NCBI GenBank assembly: GCA_027487905.1
Contig: JAIYCR010000115.1
Span: 1-55,510, forward strand
Source: Rubrivivax sp.
GTDB taxonomy: Bacteria > Pseudomonadota > Gammaproteobacteria > Burkholderiales > Burkholderiaceae_C
Length of the DNA: 55,510 bases
Reading direction: 5' to 3'
The notes beneath the pieces are model-generated. The model did not search any database. It was not told where the DNA came from and saw only the letters and a program-made list of their open reading frames with translations. The position numbers and the translations under genes were made by a program. Shown in pieces: positions 8,221 to 17,274 of this stretch. Every line of letters begins with the position of its first letter. The first letter of the stretch is position 1.

Positions 8221-8874
8221 ATGGAACTCCCTGAACTGATCGCCGCCTTCGGCAAGGTCGCCGTCGCCTCCATCGCGGATGCCGTGGACAAGGTCTGCGG
8301 CCGCCGCGGCTATCTCGAATCGGCCATCAAGCCGCGCATCAACGAGCTGCGCATCTGCGGCCCTGCGGCCACGGTGCTGGAAGCGGCCACCGACGATTTC
8401 GTGCCGCCCCAGCACGCGCTGGACCTGATCGACGAAGCCCCGCGCGGCAGCGTGATCGTCATCGCCATCGAAGGCGGTCAGCCCGACGTGGCGGTCTGGG
8501 GCGGGCTGATGACCGCGGGCGCCGTGGCCAACGGCCACGCCGGCGCAGTGCTCGACGGCAGCGTGCGCGACCTGGTGGAGATCCGCCGGGACTACGGCTT
8601 CCCGGTCTATGCCCGCGACGTGTCCCCAGGCACGACGCTGGGCCGCTACCGCACGGTGGCCTCGCAGGTGCCGGTGCGCGTGGGCGGCATCATGGTGCAC
8701 CCGGGCGACATCGTCGTGGGCGATGTGGATGGCGTGGTCATCGTGCCGCGCGACCATGCGGCTGCGGTGCTCGCGATGGCCCAGGAGATCGACGCCCGCG
8801 AACTTGAGCAGGCGCGGCTCATCATGGCCGAGCGCAGCCTGCGCAAGGGCCTGGCCCGCTACGGCCGCATCTGA
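8221..8874 (+). CDS. RraA family protein (class II aldolase/decarboxylase-like)
   Basis: A 217-residue protein with the RraA/HMG-aldolase fold signature: residues ~95-125 contain the GAVANGHAGAVLDGSVRDL segment with the metal/substrate Asp and Arg (DG-x-x-RD). Relatives include 4-hydroxy-4-methyl-2-oxoglutarate/oxaloacetate-decarboxylating aldolases and the RNase E inhibitor RraA; many are mis-annotated as demethylmenaquinone methyltransferases. Operon context, between a 2-hydroxyacid dehydrogenase and a sugar kinase, favours a metabolic role on a 2-keto acid. It follows the dehydrogenase by 15 bases. Confidence 0.88.
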   Translation: MELPELIAAFGKVAVASIADAVDKVCGRRGYLESAIKPRINELRICGPAATVLEAATDDFVPPQHALDLIDEAPRGSVIVIAIEGGQPDVAVWGGLMTAGAVANGHAGAVLDGSVRDLVEIRRDYGFPVYARDVSPGTTLGRYRTVASQVPVRVGGIMVHPGDIVVGDVDGVVIVPRDHAAAVLAMAQEIDARELEQARLIMAERSLRKGLARYGRI

Positions 8875-8887
8875 GGACGAGGCGCAG

Positions 8888-9832
8888 ATGCTGGAGCCGG
8901 TGGACATCGTCGCCTTCGGCGAAGCGATGGTCGAGTTCAACCAGACCGGCGCGGCCGACGGGCGGCTCTACCTGCAAGGCTTCGGCGGCGACACCAGCAA
9001 CTTCGCGATCGCCGCTGCGCGCCAGGGCGCCCGCGTGGCCTATGTCAGCGCGCTGGGGGCCGACCCCTATGGCGCCTGGCTGCGCGCGCTGTGGACCCGC
9101 GAGGGCGTGGACCACAGCGCCGTGTCCACCGATGACGCGGCCTTCACCGGCATCTACTTCGTCACCCACGGCCCGCAGGGCCACCAGTTCAGCTTCTTCC
9201 GCGCGGGCTCGGCCGCGAGCCGGCTGAACCCGACCAGCCTGCCGCCCGAGCGGGTTGCACCGTGCAAGGTGTTCCACCTGTCGGGCATCTCGGTGGCCAT
9301 CTCGCCCGGCGCCTGCGATGCGGCCTATGCCGCGATGCACGCGGCCCGCGCCCGCGGGGCGCTGGTGTCCTTCGACACCAACCTGCGCCTGAAGCTGTGG
9401 TCCATCGACCGCGCCCGCGCGGTGATGGACGACCTGATCGGACAGTGCGACATCTGCCTGCCCAGCTACGACGACATCGTCGCCATCACCGGCCTGAGCG
9501 ACCCGCAGGCGCTGATCGACCACTGCCTGCGCCGCGGTGCCCGGGTGGTGGCGCTGAAGCTGGGCGCCGAGGGCGCCTGGGTGGCCGACGCGCACCAGCG
9601 GCTGCACATCGCGCCCCACCCGTGCACACCGGTGGACGCCACCGGCGCGGGCGACACCTTCGGCGGCGCCTTCGTGGCCCGGCGGGTCGCGGGCGACGAC
9701 CTGCAGACGGCTGGCCGCTACGCGGCGGTGGCGGCCGCCTTGTCCACCGAAGGCTACGGCGCGGTGGAGCCCATCCCCACCGCCGAGCAGGTGCGAGCGG
9801 CACTGCGTGCCGCCGAGGCCGCGGCCGGTTGA
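8888..9832 (+). CDS. PfkB-family sugar kinase (2-keto-3-deoxygluconate kinase-like)
   Basis: A 314-residue ribokinase/PfkB-fold kinase. The N-terminal VDIVAFGEAMVEF and GGDTSNFAIAAARQGARVAYVSALGADPYG give the first PfkB signature. The C-terminal VDATGAGDTFGGAFVAR carries the anion hole and catalytic Asp. The GEAMVEF opening and overall length match KDG kinases (KdgK) better than ribokinase. It would phosphorylate a 2-keto-3-deoxy sugar acid with ATP for aldol cleavage. It is the last gene of the TRAP operon and starts 13 bases after the RraA-like gene. No KDPG aldolase gene is next to it. Confidence 0.88.
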   Translation: MLEPVDIVAFGEAMVEFNQTGAADGRLYLQGFGGDTSNFAIAAARQGARVAYVSALGADPYGAWLRALWTREGVDHSAVSTDDAAFTGIYFVTHGPQGHQFSFFRAGSAASRLNPTSLPPERVAPCKVFHLSGISVAISPGACDAAYAAMHAARARGALVSFDTNLRLKLWSIDRARAVMDDLIGQCDICLPSYDDIVAITGLSDPQALIDHCLRRGARVVALKLGAEGAWVADAHQRLHIAPHPCTPVDATGAGDTFGGAFVARRVAGDDLQTAGRYAAVAAALSTEGYGAVEPIPTAEQVRAALRAAEAAAG

Positions 9833-9935
9833 GCTGACCGCTCCGTCCCGCCGGCCCGGCACCGGGCATTGGCGTGAAGGCCGGACCTGCCCACAATGCG
9901 GCACCGTCCGGCCGACCCGGCCCCGCCCCGCCCCC

Positions 9936-10400
9936 ATGCCCACCCTCTCCCTGAACCTCGGCGACGTCACGCAGGCCATACAGCTCGCGCTGGCGCCGGT
10001 CTTCCTGCTCACCGGCATCGCCGGCCTGCTCAACGTGATGGCCGGACGCCTGTCGCGCATCATCGACCGCGGCCGCACCCTTACCGAGCATGAGCCCCCA
10101 CCGGCCCTGCGAGACCCCTCCCTGCTGGAACGCGAGCTTCGAACCCTGGACCTGCGCCGTTACCTGGCCAGCGCGGCCATCACCGCCTGCACGCTGTCCG
10201 CGCTGCTGGTGTGCCTGGTGATCGGCGGGCTCTTCCTGGAGGTGCTGCTGCAGACCTCGGTGAAGTGGCTCATCGGCCTGATCTTCACCGCCTCCACGCT
10301 GGCGCTGGTGGTGGGCCTGGCCTTCTTCCTGCGCGAGGTGCACCTGGCCACCCGCACCATCCGCATCTGGTCTTCCCCCCGCTCGCGCATCGAGCCCTGA
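9936..10400 (+). CDS. DUF2721 domain membrane protein
   Basis: A 154-residue protein of the DUF2721 family, recognisable from LAPVFLLTGIAGLLNVMAGRLSRIIDRGR at the N-terminus, followed by a cytoplasmic helical segment (ELRTLDLRRYLASAAI), two further membrane helices, and the terminal FFLREVHLATRTIRI. The family is widespread in proteobacteria and cyanobacteria with no known function. The ATG at 9936 is chosen because the upstream in-frame extension is low-complexity and lacks family similarity. It is 103 bases downstream of the sugar kinase and probably not part of that operon. Confidence 0.88.
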   Translation: MPTLSLNLGDVTQAIQLALAPVFLLTGIAGLLNVMAGRLSRIIDRGRTLTEHEPPPALRDPSLLERELRTLDLRRYLASAAITACTLSALLVCLVIGGLFLEVLLQTSVKWLIGLIFTASTLALVVGLAFFLREVHLATRTIRIWSSPRSRIEP

Positions 10401-10453
10401 GCCCGGGCCGCCACCCTTCCCCAAACCCCGCATTCCCGAAAGGACCTCCTTCC

Positions 10454-11380
10454 ATGCGCATCGCCATCATGGGTTCCGGCGGCGTCGGCGGCTATGTCGG
10501 CGCCTGGCTGCAGCACGCCGGGGCTGACGTCACCTTCATCGCCAGAGGCGCCCACCTGCAAGCCCTGCAATCCCACGGCCTTCGCATCGAACACCCGCAG
10601 TTGCCGCTGCAGCTGGCGCGCGTTCGAGCCACCGACGACCCGGCTGCACTGGGTCCGGTGGACCTGGTGATCTTCGCGGTGAAGCTCTTCGACACCGAGG
10701 CGGCCGCACGCCAGATGGCGCCCCTGGTCGGCCCGGACACCCGGGTCTTGACGCTGCAGAACGGCATCGACAGCGTGGCGCTGCTGAAGACAGCGCTGGG
10801 TGAAGCGGCGCAGGTGCGCGGCGGCGTGATCTACGTGTCGGCGGTCATCGCCCAGCCGGGCGTCATCCGCTCGCCGGGCGGTCTGCACACCATCGTGGCC
10901 GACCGGGCGGGCGGCGATGCGGTGATGGCGGCACTGGCCGAGCACGGCGCATCGACGCCGGGCCTGGAGATCAAGCTCGCGGACGAAGTGACGGCCATCG
11001 TCTGGGAGAAGTTCATCGCGCTGGCTTCACTGGCCGGGGCTACCACCCTGCTGCGCGAACGCATGGGTGCCATCCTCGCCCATCCCGAGACCCGGGCGTT
11101 CCAGCGTCAACTGGTCGATGAAGCGGTGGCGGTGGCCAACGCCGAGGGCATCGCCACCCGGGTCGGGCTGGCCGACGAGGTCATGACCCGCCTGGCGGGA
11201 ATGCCCGCTTCCTTCCGTTCGTCGATGGCCGAGGACCTCGAGCGCGGCAACCGGCTGGAACTCGATTGGCTGAGCGGCCGGCTGCACCACCTGGGCCTGG
11301 CCCGGGGCGTGGCGACACCGGCGCACACCGCGGTCTTTCGGGGCCTGGTGCTGGCCCGGGACGGCCGCAAGGCCGCCTGA
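10454..11380 (+). CDS. panE: 2-dehydropantoate 2-reductase (ketopantoate reductase family)
   Basis: A 308-residue NADPH-dependent reductase. The protein opens with the Rossmann motif MRIAIMGSGGVGGYVGAWL. It has the segment VLTLQNGIDSVALL and the catalytic Lys region EKFIALASLAGATTLLRERMG. The C-terminal helical domain contains FRSSMAEDLERGNRLELDWLSG, the substrate-binding signature of PanE-family enzymes. The canonical reaction converts ketopantoate to pantoate in coenzyme A synthesis. Burkholderiales carry several paralogues, so the symbol is tentative. It follows an AGGA-type ribosome site and ends next to a possible tiny minus-strand frame. Confidence 0.8.
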   Translation: MRIAIMGSGGVGGYVGAWLQHAGADVTFIARGAHLQALQSHGLRIEHPQLPLQLARVRATDDPAALGPVDLVIFAVKLFDTEAAARQMAPLVGPDTRVLTLQNGIDSVALLKTALGEAAQVRGGVIYVSAVIAQPGVIRSPGGLHTIVADRAGGDAVMAALAEHGASTPGLEIKLADEVTAIVWEKFIALASLAGATTLLRERMGAILAHPETRAFQRQLVDEAVAVANAEGIATRVGLADEVMTRLAGMPASFRSSMAEDLERGNRLELDWLSGRLHHLGLARGVATPAHTAVFRGLVLARDGRKAA

Positions 11381-11473
11381 TCAGCGCGGCCGACGGCGGG
11401 CGAGCGTGTTCTTCTCCAGGATGGCGAAGAGGCGTTCGAGACGGCGGTCGATCAGGGAAAGGAAGGCGGCCAT
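11381..11473 (-). CDS. Possible small protein of 30 residues (doubtful)
   Basis: A 31-codon frame starting at ATG (11473) encodes an Arg/Leu-rich amphipathic peptide (MAAFLSLIDRRLERLFAIL, then EKNTLARRRPR). It fits exactly into the gap after the ketopantoate reductase gene, ending at its stop codon. The peptide could form a single amphipathic helix. There is no strong ribosome site, and at this GC content short open frames arise by chance. Confidence 0.2.
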   Translation of the reverse strand: MAAFLSLIDRRLERLFAILEKNTLARRRPR

Positions 11474-11581
11474 GGCTCAGGGGAATGCGTGACGGAACCG
11501 CGAAGCATGACCGATCCGGGCCCTTCGTGCAGCGCGCAGCCTGCAAGCCCCTTCAACGGTGCAAGTGAACCCGGGCTGCGT

Positions 11582-12997
11582 TCAGGCCCCCGACGAGCCT
11601 GAACGCCGCGCGCCCTCGCGCCTGAGCACCGCCTCCATCGTCCATTGCAGGCGGCGTTGCAGCCAAACCGCCTGGGTGTTCTCGCGGGCGAATGCGATGC
11701 CGCTGGCGGCCATGCGTGCCAGGCGCGGGCGATCGGCCTGCAGCGCCACCAGTTCGCGCGCCAGGTCGGAGGGCTCGGGCCATCGGGCCAGCGCCACCGC
11801 GCCGCTGCCTTCGGCCAGGTCGCGGAAGTAGGCGATGTCGAAGGCCAGGATAGGCAGGCCCCGGGCCATCGCGTCGAAGGCCGCGCGCGGCGTGTCCTCG
11901 ATGAGCGGCGTGGCCAGCATCAGGTCCATGCCGGCCAGCGCCGCGAAGAGCGCCTCGCCATAAGCCCGCGGGCCGGTGAAGCGCACCGCATCTTGCAGCC
12001 CCTGGGCGGCGCAGAAGGCCTCCAGAGCGGAGCGGCTCTCGCCCTCGCCGATGACGGTGAGCTGCACCGAAGCGCCCGCTGCACGCGCCAGCGCCACAGC
12101 CTGCAGCGCGCGCTCCACCCCCTTGTTGGGCACCAGCCGGCTGAACACCACCGCCTGCAGCGGCCGGTCGGCCCACTGCAGGCGGGCCAGGTGCGAGGCC
12201 AGTGCTGCGCCGGCCAGCACGTCCCGCTCGGCGTGGACGGTGTCGTAGAAGTTCTTCACCTGTGGCCGCCCGCGGCCGAAAGCGCGCACCAGGCCCGCGC
12301 TCTTGAGCAGCACGAGGTCGAACATCCGGGGCGCCAGCCACATCTGCAGCCACTTCAGCGGGTCGTAGACCCATCGGTTCACTGCGTACTGCCGCAGGTT
12401 CCAGGCGCCGATGTCGAGCAGCCGGCGCGACGAGCGGCGGTGGTCGATGTCCACGATGAACAGCACCGTGCGGCCCAGGCGCCAGCCGGCCACACAGGCC
12501 ATGAAGAGCAGCGGCTTGGCCAACTGGTGCGACAGGCCGCTGTGCACCACCGCCGCGTCCTGCACGGCGCCCTTCACCCGCCGCCACAAGGGCAGCAGGT
12601 GGTGCCGCAGGAACTGCGGCCGGGAGATGTCCGTGCGGTAGGCCGGCAGGAAGTGGATGCCCGACGAAGGCGGCAGCACCGCGAGGCTCGCCGCCAGGCG
12701 CTCGTGCTCGGCGGCCGGCCATTCAGGGGCCAGCAGCACCAGCCGACCGAAGCGCGCGGGCAGGCGCTCGCGCAGTTCGAGCAGGTGGGCGGCGAAGGCG
12801 CTCTCGGTGGCGAAGCCGGCCGCACCGAGCGAACGCGCCGCCGCCGGCACCACGATGAGGTAGTCCTCGCCCGGGCCGTGCGGGCGAGCAGGCCCGGTGG
12901 GGTCGAAGCGCGGCGCAGGGCCAGGGCCAGGGTCAGGGTCAGGGACAGGGGGCACGGTGGACGGATCGGCAAGGCCTGATGGTGGAGCATGGCACAC
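11582..12997 (-). CDS. Glycosyltransferase (GT-B fold, GT4-like)
   Basis: A 471-residue protein. The C-terminal half has the GT4/GT-B nucleotide-sugar site: VVFSRLVPNKGVERALQAVAL (~275), VQLTVIGEGESRSALEAF, VRFTGPRAYGEALFAALAGMDLMLATPLIEDTPRAAFDAMARGLPILAFD with the conserved acidic/Gly stretch. The N-terminal ~50 residues are Pro/Gly/Asp-rich and come from a hexanucleotide repeat, so they are probably disordered or the true start is further in. It likely transfers a sugar from an activated donor onto an extracellular polysaccharide or lipid acceptor. It stands alone, divergent from the hydrolase gene at 13052, with no other glycan genes nearby. Confidence 0.82.
   Translation of the reverse strand: MCHAPPSGLADPSTVPPVPDPDPGPGPAPRFDPTGPARPHGPGEDYLIVVPAAARSLGAAGFATESAFAAHLLELRERLPARFGRLVLLAPEWPAAEHERLAASLAVLPPSSGIHFLPAYRTDISRPQFLRHHLLPLWRRVKGAVQDAAVVHSGLSHQLAKPLLFMACVAGWRLGRTVLFIVDIDHRRSSRRLLDIGAWNLRQYAVNRWVYDPLKWLQMWLAPRMFDLVLLKSAGLVRAFGRGRPQVKNFYDTVHAERDVLAGAALASHLARLQWADRPLQAVVFSRLVPNKGVERALQAVALARAAGASVQLTVIGEGESRSALEAFCAAQGLQDAVRFTGPRAYGEALFAALAGMDLMLATPLIEDTPRAAFDAMARGLPILAFDIAYFRDLAEGSGAVALARWPEPSDLARELVALQADRPRLARMAASGIAFARENTQAVWLQRRLQWTMEAVLRREGARRSGSSGA
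12915..12951. repeat. Imperfect hexanucleotide tandem repeat (GGGCCA/GGGTCA type)
   Basis: About six tandem units of the pattern CAGGG(C/T/A), inside the 5' end of the minus-strand glycosyltransferase gene, encoding a PDPDPGPGP tract. The repeat unit is a multiple of three, so slippage would change protein length but not frame. Confidence 0.7.
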
Positions 12998-13051
12998 GGT
13001 GGCGCAGCGCTATGCTGGCACCGGACTTGGAGGCCGGACCACCGGAAGCAC

Positions 13052-14026
13052 ATGAGCGAACCCCAGCTGCACACCCTGCAGATCGACGGCATTGCGCTGC
13101 GCGTGGCCGTTCAGGGCCAAGGCCCCACCGTGCTCTTCTGCCACGGCTGGCCGGAAAGCTGGCATTCGTGGCGTCATCAGATGGCCGCTGTCGCGCAGGC
13201 GGGTTTCCGGGCGGTGGCGCCGGACATGCGCGGCTATGGCGGCAGCCACGCGCCGGCCGATGCCGAGCACTACACCTTGCTGCACCACGTGGGCGACATG
13301 GTGGGCGTGCTCAAGGCGCTGGAGGCGCCGTCGGCGGTCATCGTCGGCCATGACTGGGGCGCCCCGGTGGCCTGGCACGCGGCGCTGCTGCGGCCCGACT
13401 GCTTCACCGCCGTGGTGGGCATGAGCGTGCCCTACGCGCCACCCCACCGGCTGAGCCTCATCGAAGCCCTGGAAGAAGCCGGCATCGGCGACTTCTACAT
13501 GCAGTTCTTCCAGGCGCCCGGCGTGGCCGAGGCCGAACTCGAGCGCGACGTGGCCGCGTCGCTTCGCCGCATCCTCTACAGCGCCAGCGGCGACGCGCCG
13601 CCGGGGGCCACCTTCGGACGGGTGCTCAGCGGCGCAGGCTTCCTCGACCGCACCGTCGACCCCGCCGTGCTGCCCGAGTGGCTGCCGCAGGCCGAACTCG
13701 ACGAGGTGGTCGCCGAGTTCTCGCGCACGGGCTTTCGCGGCGGGTTGAACTGGTACCGCGCCATGCGGCGAGGCAGCGCGCTGCTTTCGGCCTGGAGGGG
13801 CCTGCCGGTGCGGCAACCCTCGCTGTTCATCGCCGGGGAACGCGATGGCGTGCTGCACTTTCCCGGCTCCCGCGCCCAGATCGATCGCTACCCGCGCACG
13901 CTGCCCGGGCTCAGGGGCTGCCACATCCTCGAGGGGGCAGGCCACTGGATACAGCGCGAACGCGCCGAGCAGGTGAGCGCGCTGCTGCTGGACTTCCTGC
14001 GGGGGCTTCCGGCGTCTGCGGGCTGA
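13052..14026 (+). CDS. Alpha/beta hydrolase, epoxide hydrolase type
   Basis: A 324-residue alpha/beta-hydrolase fold protein. It has the oxyanion motif HGWP (residues 31-34), which is the HGxP signature of epoxide hydrolases. The nucleophile elbow VGHDWGAP has Asp101 rather than Ser, as in soluble epoxide hydrolases and haloalkane dehalogenases. The catalytic His is in EGAGHWIQRE near the C-terminus. Such enzymes open epoxides with water via an ester intermediate in the cytoplasm. The substrate is unknown and the neighbours give no pathway hint. The start at 13052 (MSEPQLHT) follows a CGGAAG ribosome-like site. Confidence 0.88.
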   Translation: MSEPQLHTLQIDGIALRVAVQGQGPTVLFCHGWPESWHSWRHQMAAVAQAGFRAVAPDMRGYGGSHAPADAEHYTLLHHVGDMVGVLKALEAPSAVIVGHDWGAPVAWHAALLRPDCFTAVVGMSVPYAPPHRLSLIEALEEAGIGDFYMQFFQAPGVAEAELERDVAASLRRILYSASGDAPPGATFGRVLSGAGFLDRTVDPAVLPEWLPQAELDEVVAEFSRTGFRGGLNWYRAMRRGSALLSAWRGLPVRQPSLFIAGERDGVLHFPGSRAQIDRYPRTLPGLRGCHILEGAGHWIQRERAEQVSALLLDFLRGLPASAG

Positions 14027-14186
14027 AGTCGGCAGGGCGCGTCCGGCGCCGTTGCTGCGGCACGGTCGAGTCCTTCGGGGATAGTGGATTCATCTTATTG
14101 ATCGACTGAACACCGGCCGCCACACTCCGCGCCGATCTTCCTGGCCCCGCCAGGCCCAGCCGCACAACGACGACGGAGCCCGCCCG

Positions 14187-15481
<1,295 letters not shown>

Positions 15482-15485
<4 letters not shown>

Positions 15486-16168
15486 GCGCCGTCGCTCGAG
15501 CGCGGCGCTGGCTGGCTGCACGGGTGGCGGCGAGCGTGGCTGCCCAGCGGGCCCGGGCCGCGCTGGCCGGAGCGGCGCTGGTCCTGCCGCTGGTCCTGCC
15601 GCTGCTGATGGGCGCCCCTGCCCAGGCCCAGGCCCAGCCGCAGGCGCTGCCCGCCGCCGCAGCCGCCCGGGTGGCGGCCTGCGCCGCCTGCCACGGTGCA
15701 GACGGCCATGCACCGCTGCCGGGGGTGCCGCACCTGGCGGGCCAGCCGCGGCTCTTCCTGGAGAACCGGCTGGTGATGATCCGCGAGGGCCTGTCGGTGG
15801 TGCCGTCGATGAAGGGCCTGCTGGACGGACTGGCCGACGAAGACCTGATCGCGCTGGCGCGCCACTACGCCGCCCTGCCGCTTCGGCCCGAGCGCCCGGC
15901 CCGCGACGCGGCGCGTGCGGCCCGCGGCCTGGCGGTGTCGCAGCGCGCTGCCTGTGGCGGCTGCCACCTCGCCGACTACCGCGGGCAGGAGCAGGTGCCC
16001 CGGCTGTCGGGCCAGCGCGAGGACTATCTGGTGCAATCCCTGCGAGACTTCGCCGCCGGGCGGACCGGCGGACGGGACACGGCCATGACCAACGCGCTGA
16101 TCGGCCTGAGCGACGCCGACTTCCTCGACCTCGCCCACCACCTGGCCACGGTTGCGGCCAGCCGCTGA
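15482..16168 (+). CDS. Di-heme cytochrome c (class I, c4-like)
   Basis: A 228-residue exported protein with two heme c attachment sites, CAACH (Cys67-His71) and CGGCH (Cys158-His162), in a tandem cytochrome c4-like arrangement. A hydrophobic N-terminal signal segment ends near AQAQAQ (~residue 51). Translation appears to begin at a TTG overlapping the stop codon of the upstream dehydrogenase gene. It probably accepts electrons from the sorbosone dehydrogenase-like enzyme and passes them to a terminal oxidase. Each half carries a GVPHLAGQ/VPRLSGQ segment typical of c4-type domains. Confidence 0.9.
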
Positions 16169-16172
16169 GCGC

Positions 16173-17243
16173 GTGACCGAGCCAGCGGCGGCGCAGGCCT
16201 GCTCTTCCCTGCACCCTGCCCTGCCACCCGATCCTTTCCCGTCCGTCGACGACACGCCGCCGGCCAGCCGCGCACGCGTGTTGTTGCTGGGCGCCACCGG
16301 CACCATCGGGCGCGCCACGGTGGCGGCGCTGCTCGAACAGGGGCATGAGGTGGTGGCCTTCGCGCGCCAGCGGCCTGCCGGCCCGCAAGCCCTGCAGGCC
16401 CCGCACACCGCCCGCCTGCAGTGGCGCACCGGCGACCTCCTCGACCCTGCCTCCCTCGCGCGCGATGGCGTGCGGGGCGAGCGCTTCGACGTGCTGATGT
16501 CCTGCCTGGCCTCGCGCACCGGCGTGCCGCGCGACGCCTGGGCCATCGACCACCAGGCCCATGTTCAAGCGCTGCAGGCCGCCCTCGGCGCCGGCGTGAC
16601 GCAGGTGGTGCTGCTGTCGGCCATCTGCGTGCAGAAGCCCCGCCTCGCCTTCCAGCAGGCCAAGCTCGCCTTCGAGCGGGCGCTGGTGGATTGCGGTGTC
16701 GACTACAGCATCGTGCGGCCCACGGCCTTCTTCAAGTCGCTGTCCGGGCAGGTCGAGCGGGTGCGGCGCGGCAAGCCCTTTCTCGTCTTCGGCGACGGCA
16801 GGCTCACCGCCTGCAAGCCCATCAGCGACGCCGACCTCGCCCGCTACCTGGTCGGCTGCGTGGGCAACCCGCTGCGTCGCAACCGCGTCCTGCCCATCGG
16901 CGGTCCGGGTCCCGCCGTCACGCCGCGGGAACAGGCCGCGATGCTGTCCGCGCTCCTCGGCCGCCCGGTTGCGCTGCGCTCGGTTCCGCTCGGCCTGCTC
17001 GACACGATCATCGCGGGGCTGTCGCTGGCCGGGCGGCTGATGCCGCGCCTGGCCGACAAGGCTGAACTCGCCCGCATCGGGCGCTATTACGCCAGCGAGT
17101 CCATGCTGGTGCTCGACCCGGCCACTGGCCGCTACGACGCCACCGCCACGCCCGAAACAGGCAGCGACACGCTCCTGGAGCACTACCGGCAGCTGCTGCG
17201 CGGCGAGGTGGTCGCCGAACGGGGCGAGCACGCGGTGTTCTGA
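16173..17243 (+). CDS. bciA: 3,8-divinyl (proto)chlorophyllide a 8-vinyl reductase, BciA type
   Basis: A 356-residue NAD(P)H-binding SDR-like enzyme starting at GTG (16173), four bases after the cytochrome gene. The Rossmann motif VLLLGATGTIGRATVAALL lies at residues ~38-56. The core segment LSAICVQKPRLAFQQAKLAFE, then IVRPTAFFKSLSGQVERVR, GKPFLVFGDGRLTACKPISD, RVLPIGGPGPAVTPREQ and LARIGRYYASESMLVLDPATG, match my recollection of BciA from phototrophic bacteria and plant DVR very closely. BciA reduces the C8 vinyl group in bacteriochlorophyll synthesis. No other photosynthesis gene is in the window. The symbol rests on recalled similarity, not on a search. Confidence 0.82.
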   Translation: MTEPAAAQACSSLHPALPPDPFPSVDDTPPASRARVLLLGATGTIGRATVAALLEQGHEVVAFARQRPAGPQALQAPHTARLQWRTGDLLDPASLARDGVRGERFDVLMSCLASRTGVPRDAWAIDHQAHVQALQAALGAGVTQVVLLSAICVQKPRLAFQQAKLAFERALVDCGVDYSIVRPTAFFKSLSGQVERVRRGKPFLVFGDGRLTACKPISDADLARYLVGCVGNPLRRNRVLPIGGPGPAVTPREQAAMLSALLGRPVALRSVPLGLLDTIIAGLSLAGRLMPRLADKAELARIGRYYASESMLVLDPATGRYDATATPETGSDTLLEHYRQLLRGEVVAERGEHAVF

Positions 17244-17274
17244 ACGAGGCGGCAGGCCAGGGCCCGCAGCGCAA

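Noticed and set aside
8221-8874. Ribonuclease E inhibitor RraA or demethylmenaquinone methyltransferase
   Set aside because: The operon context is catabolic, and the protein is longer than typical RraA (~160 residues); a metabolic aldolase/decarboxylase-like role is more likely.
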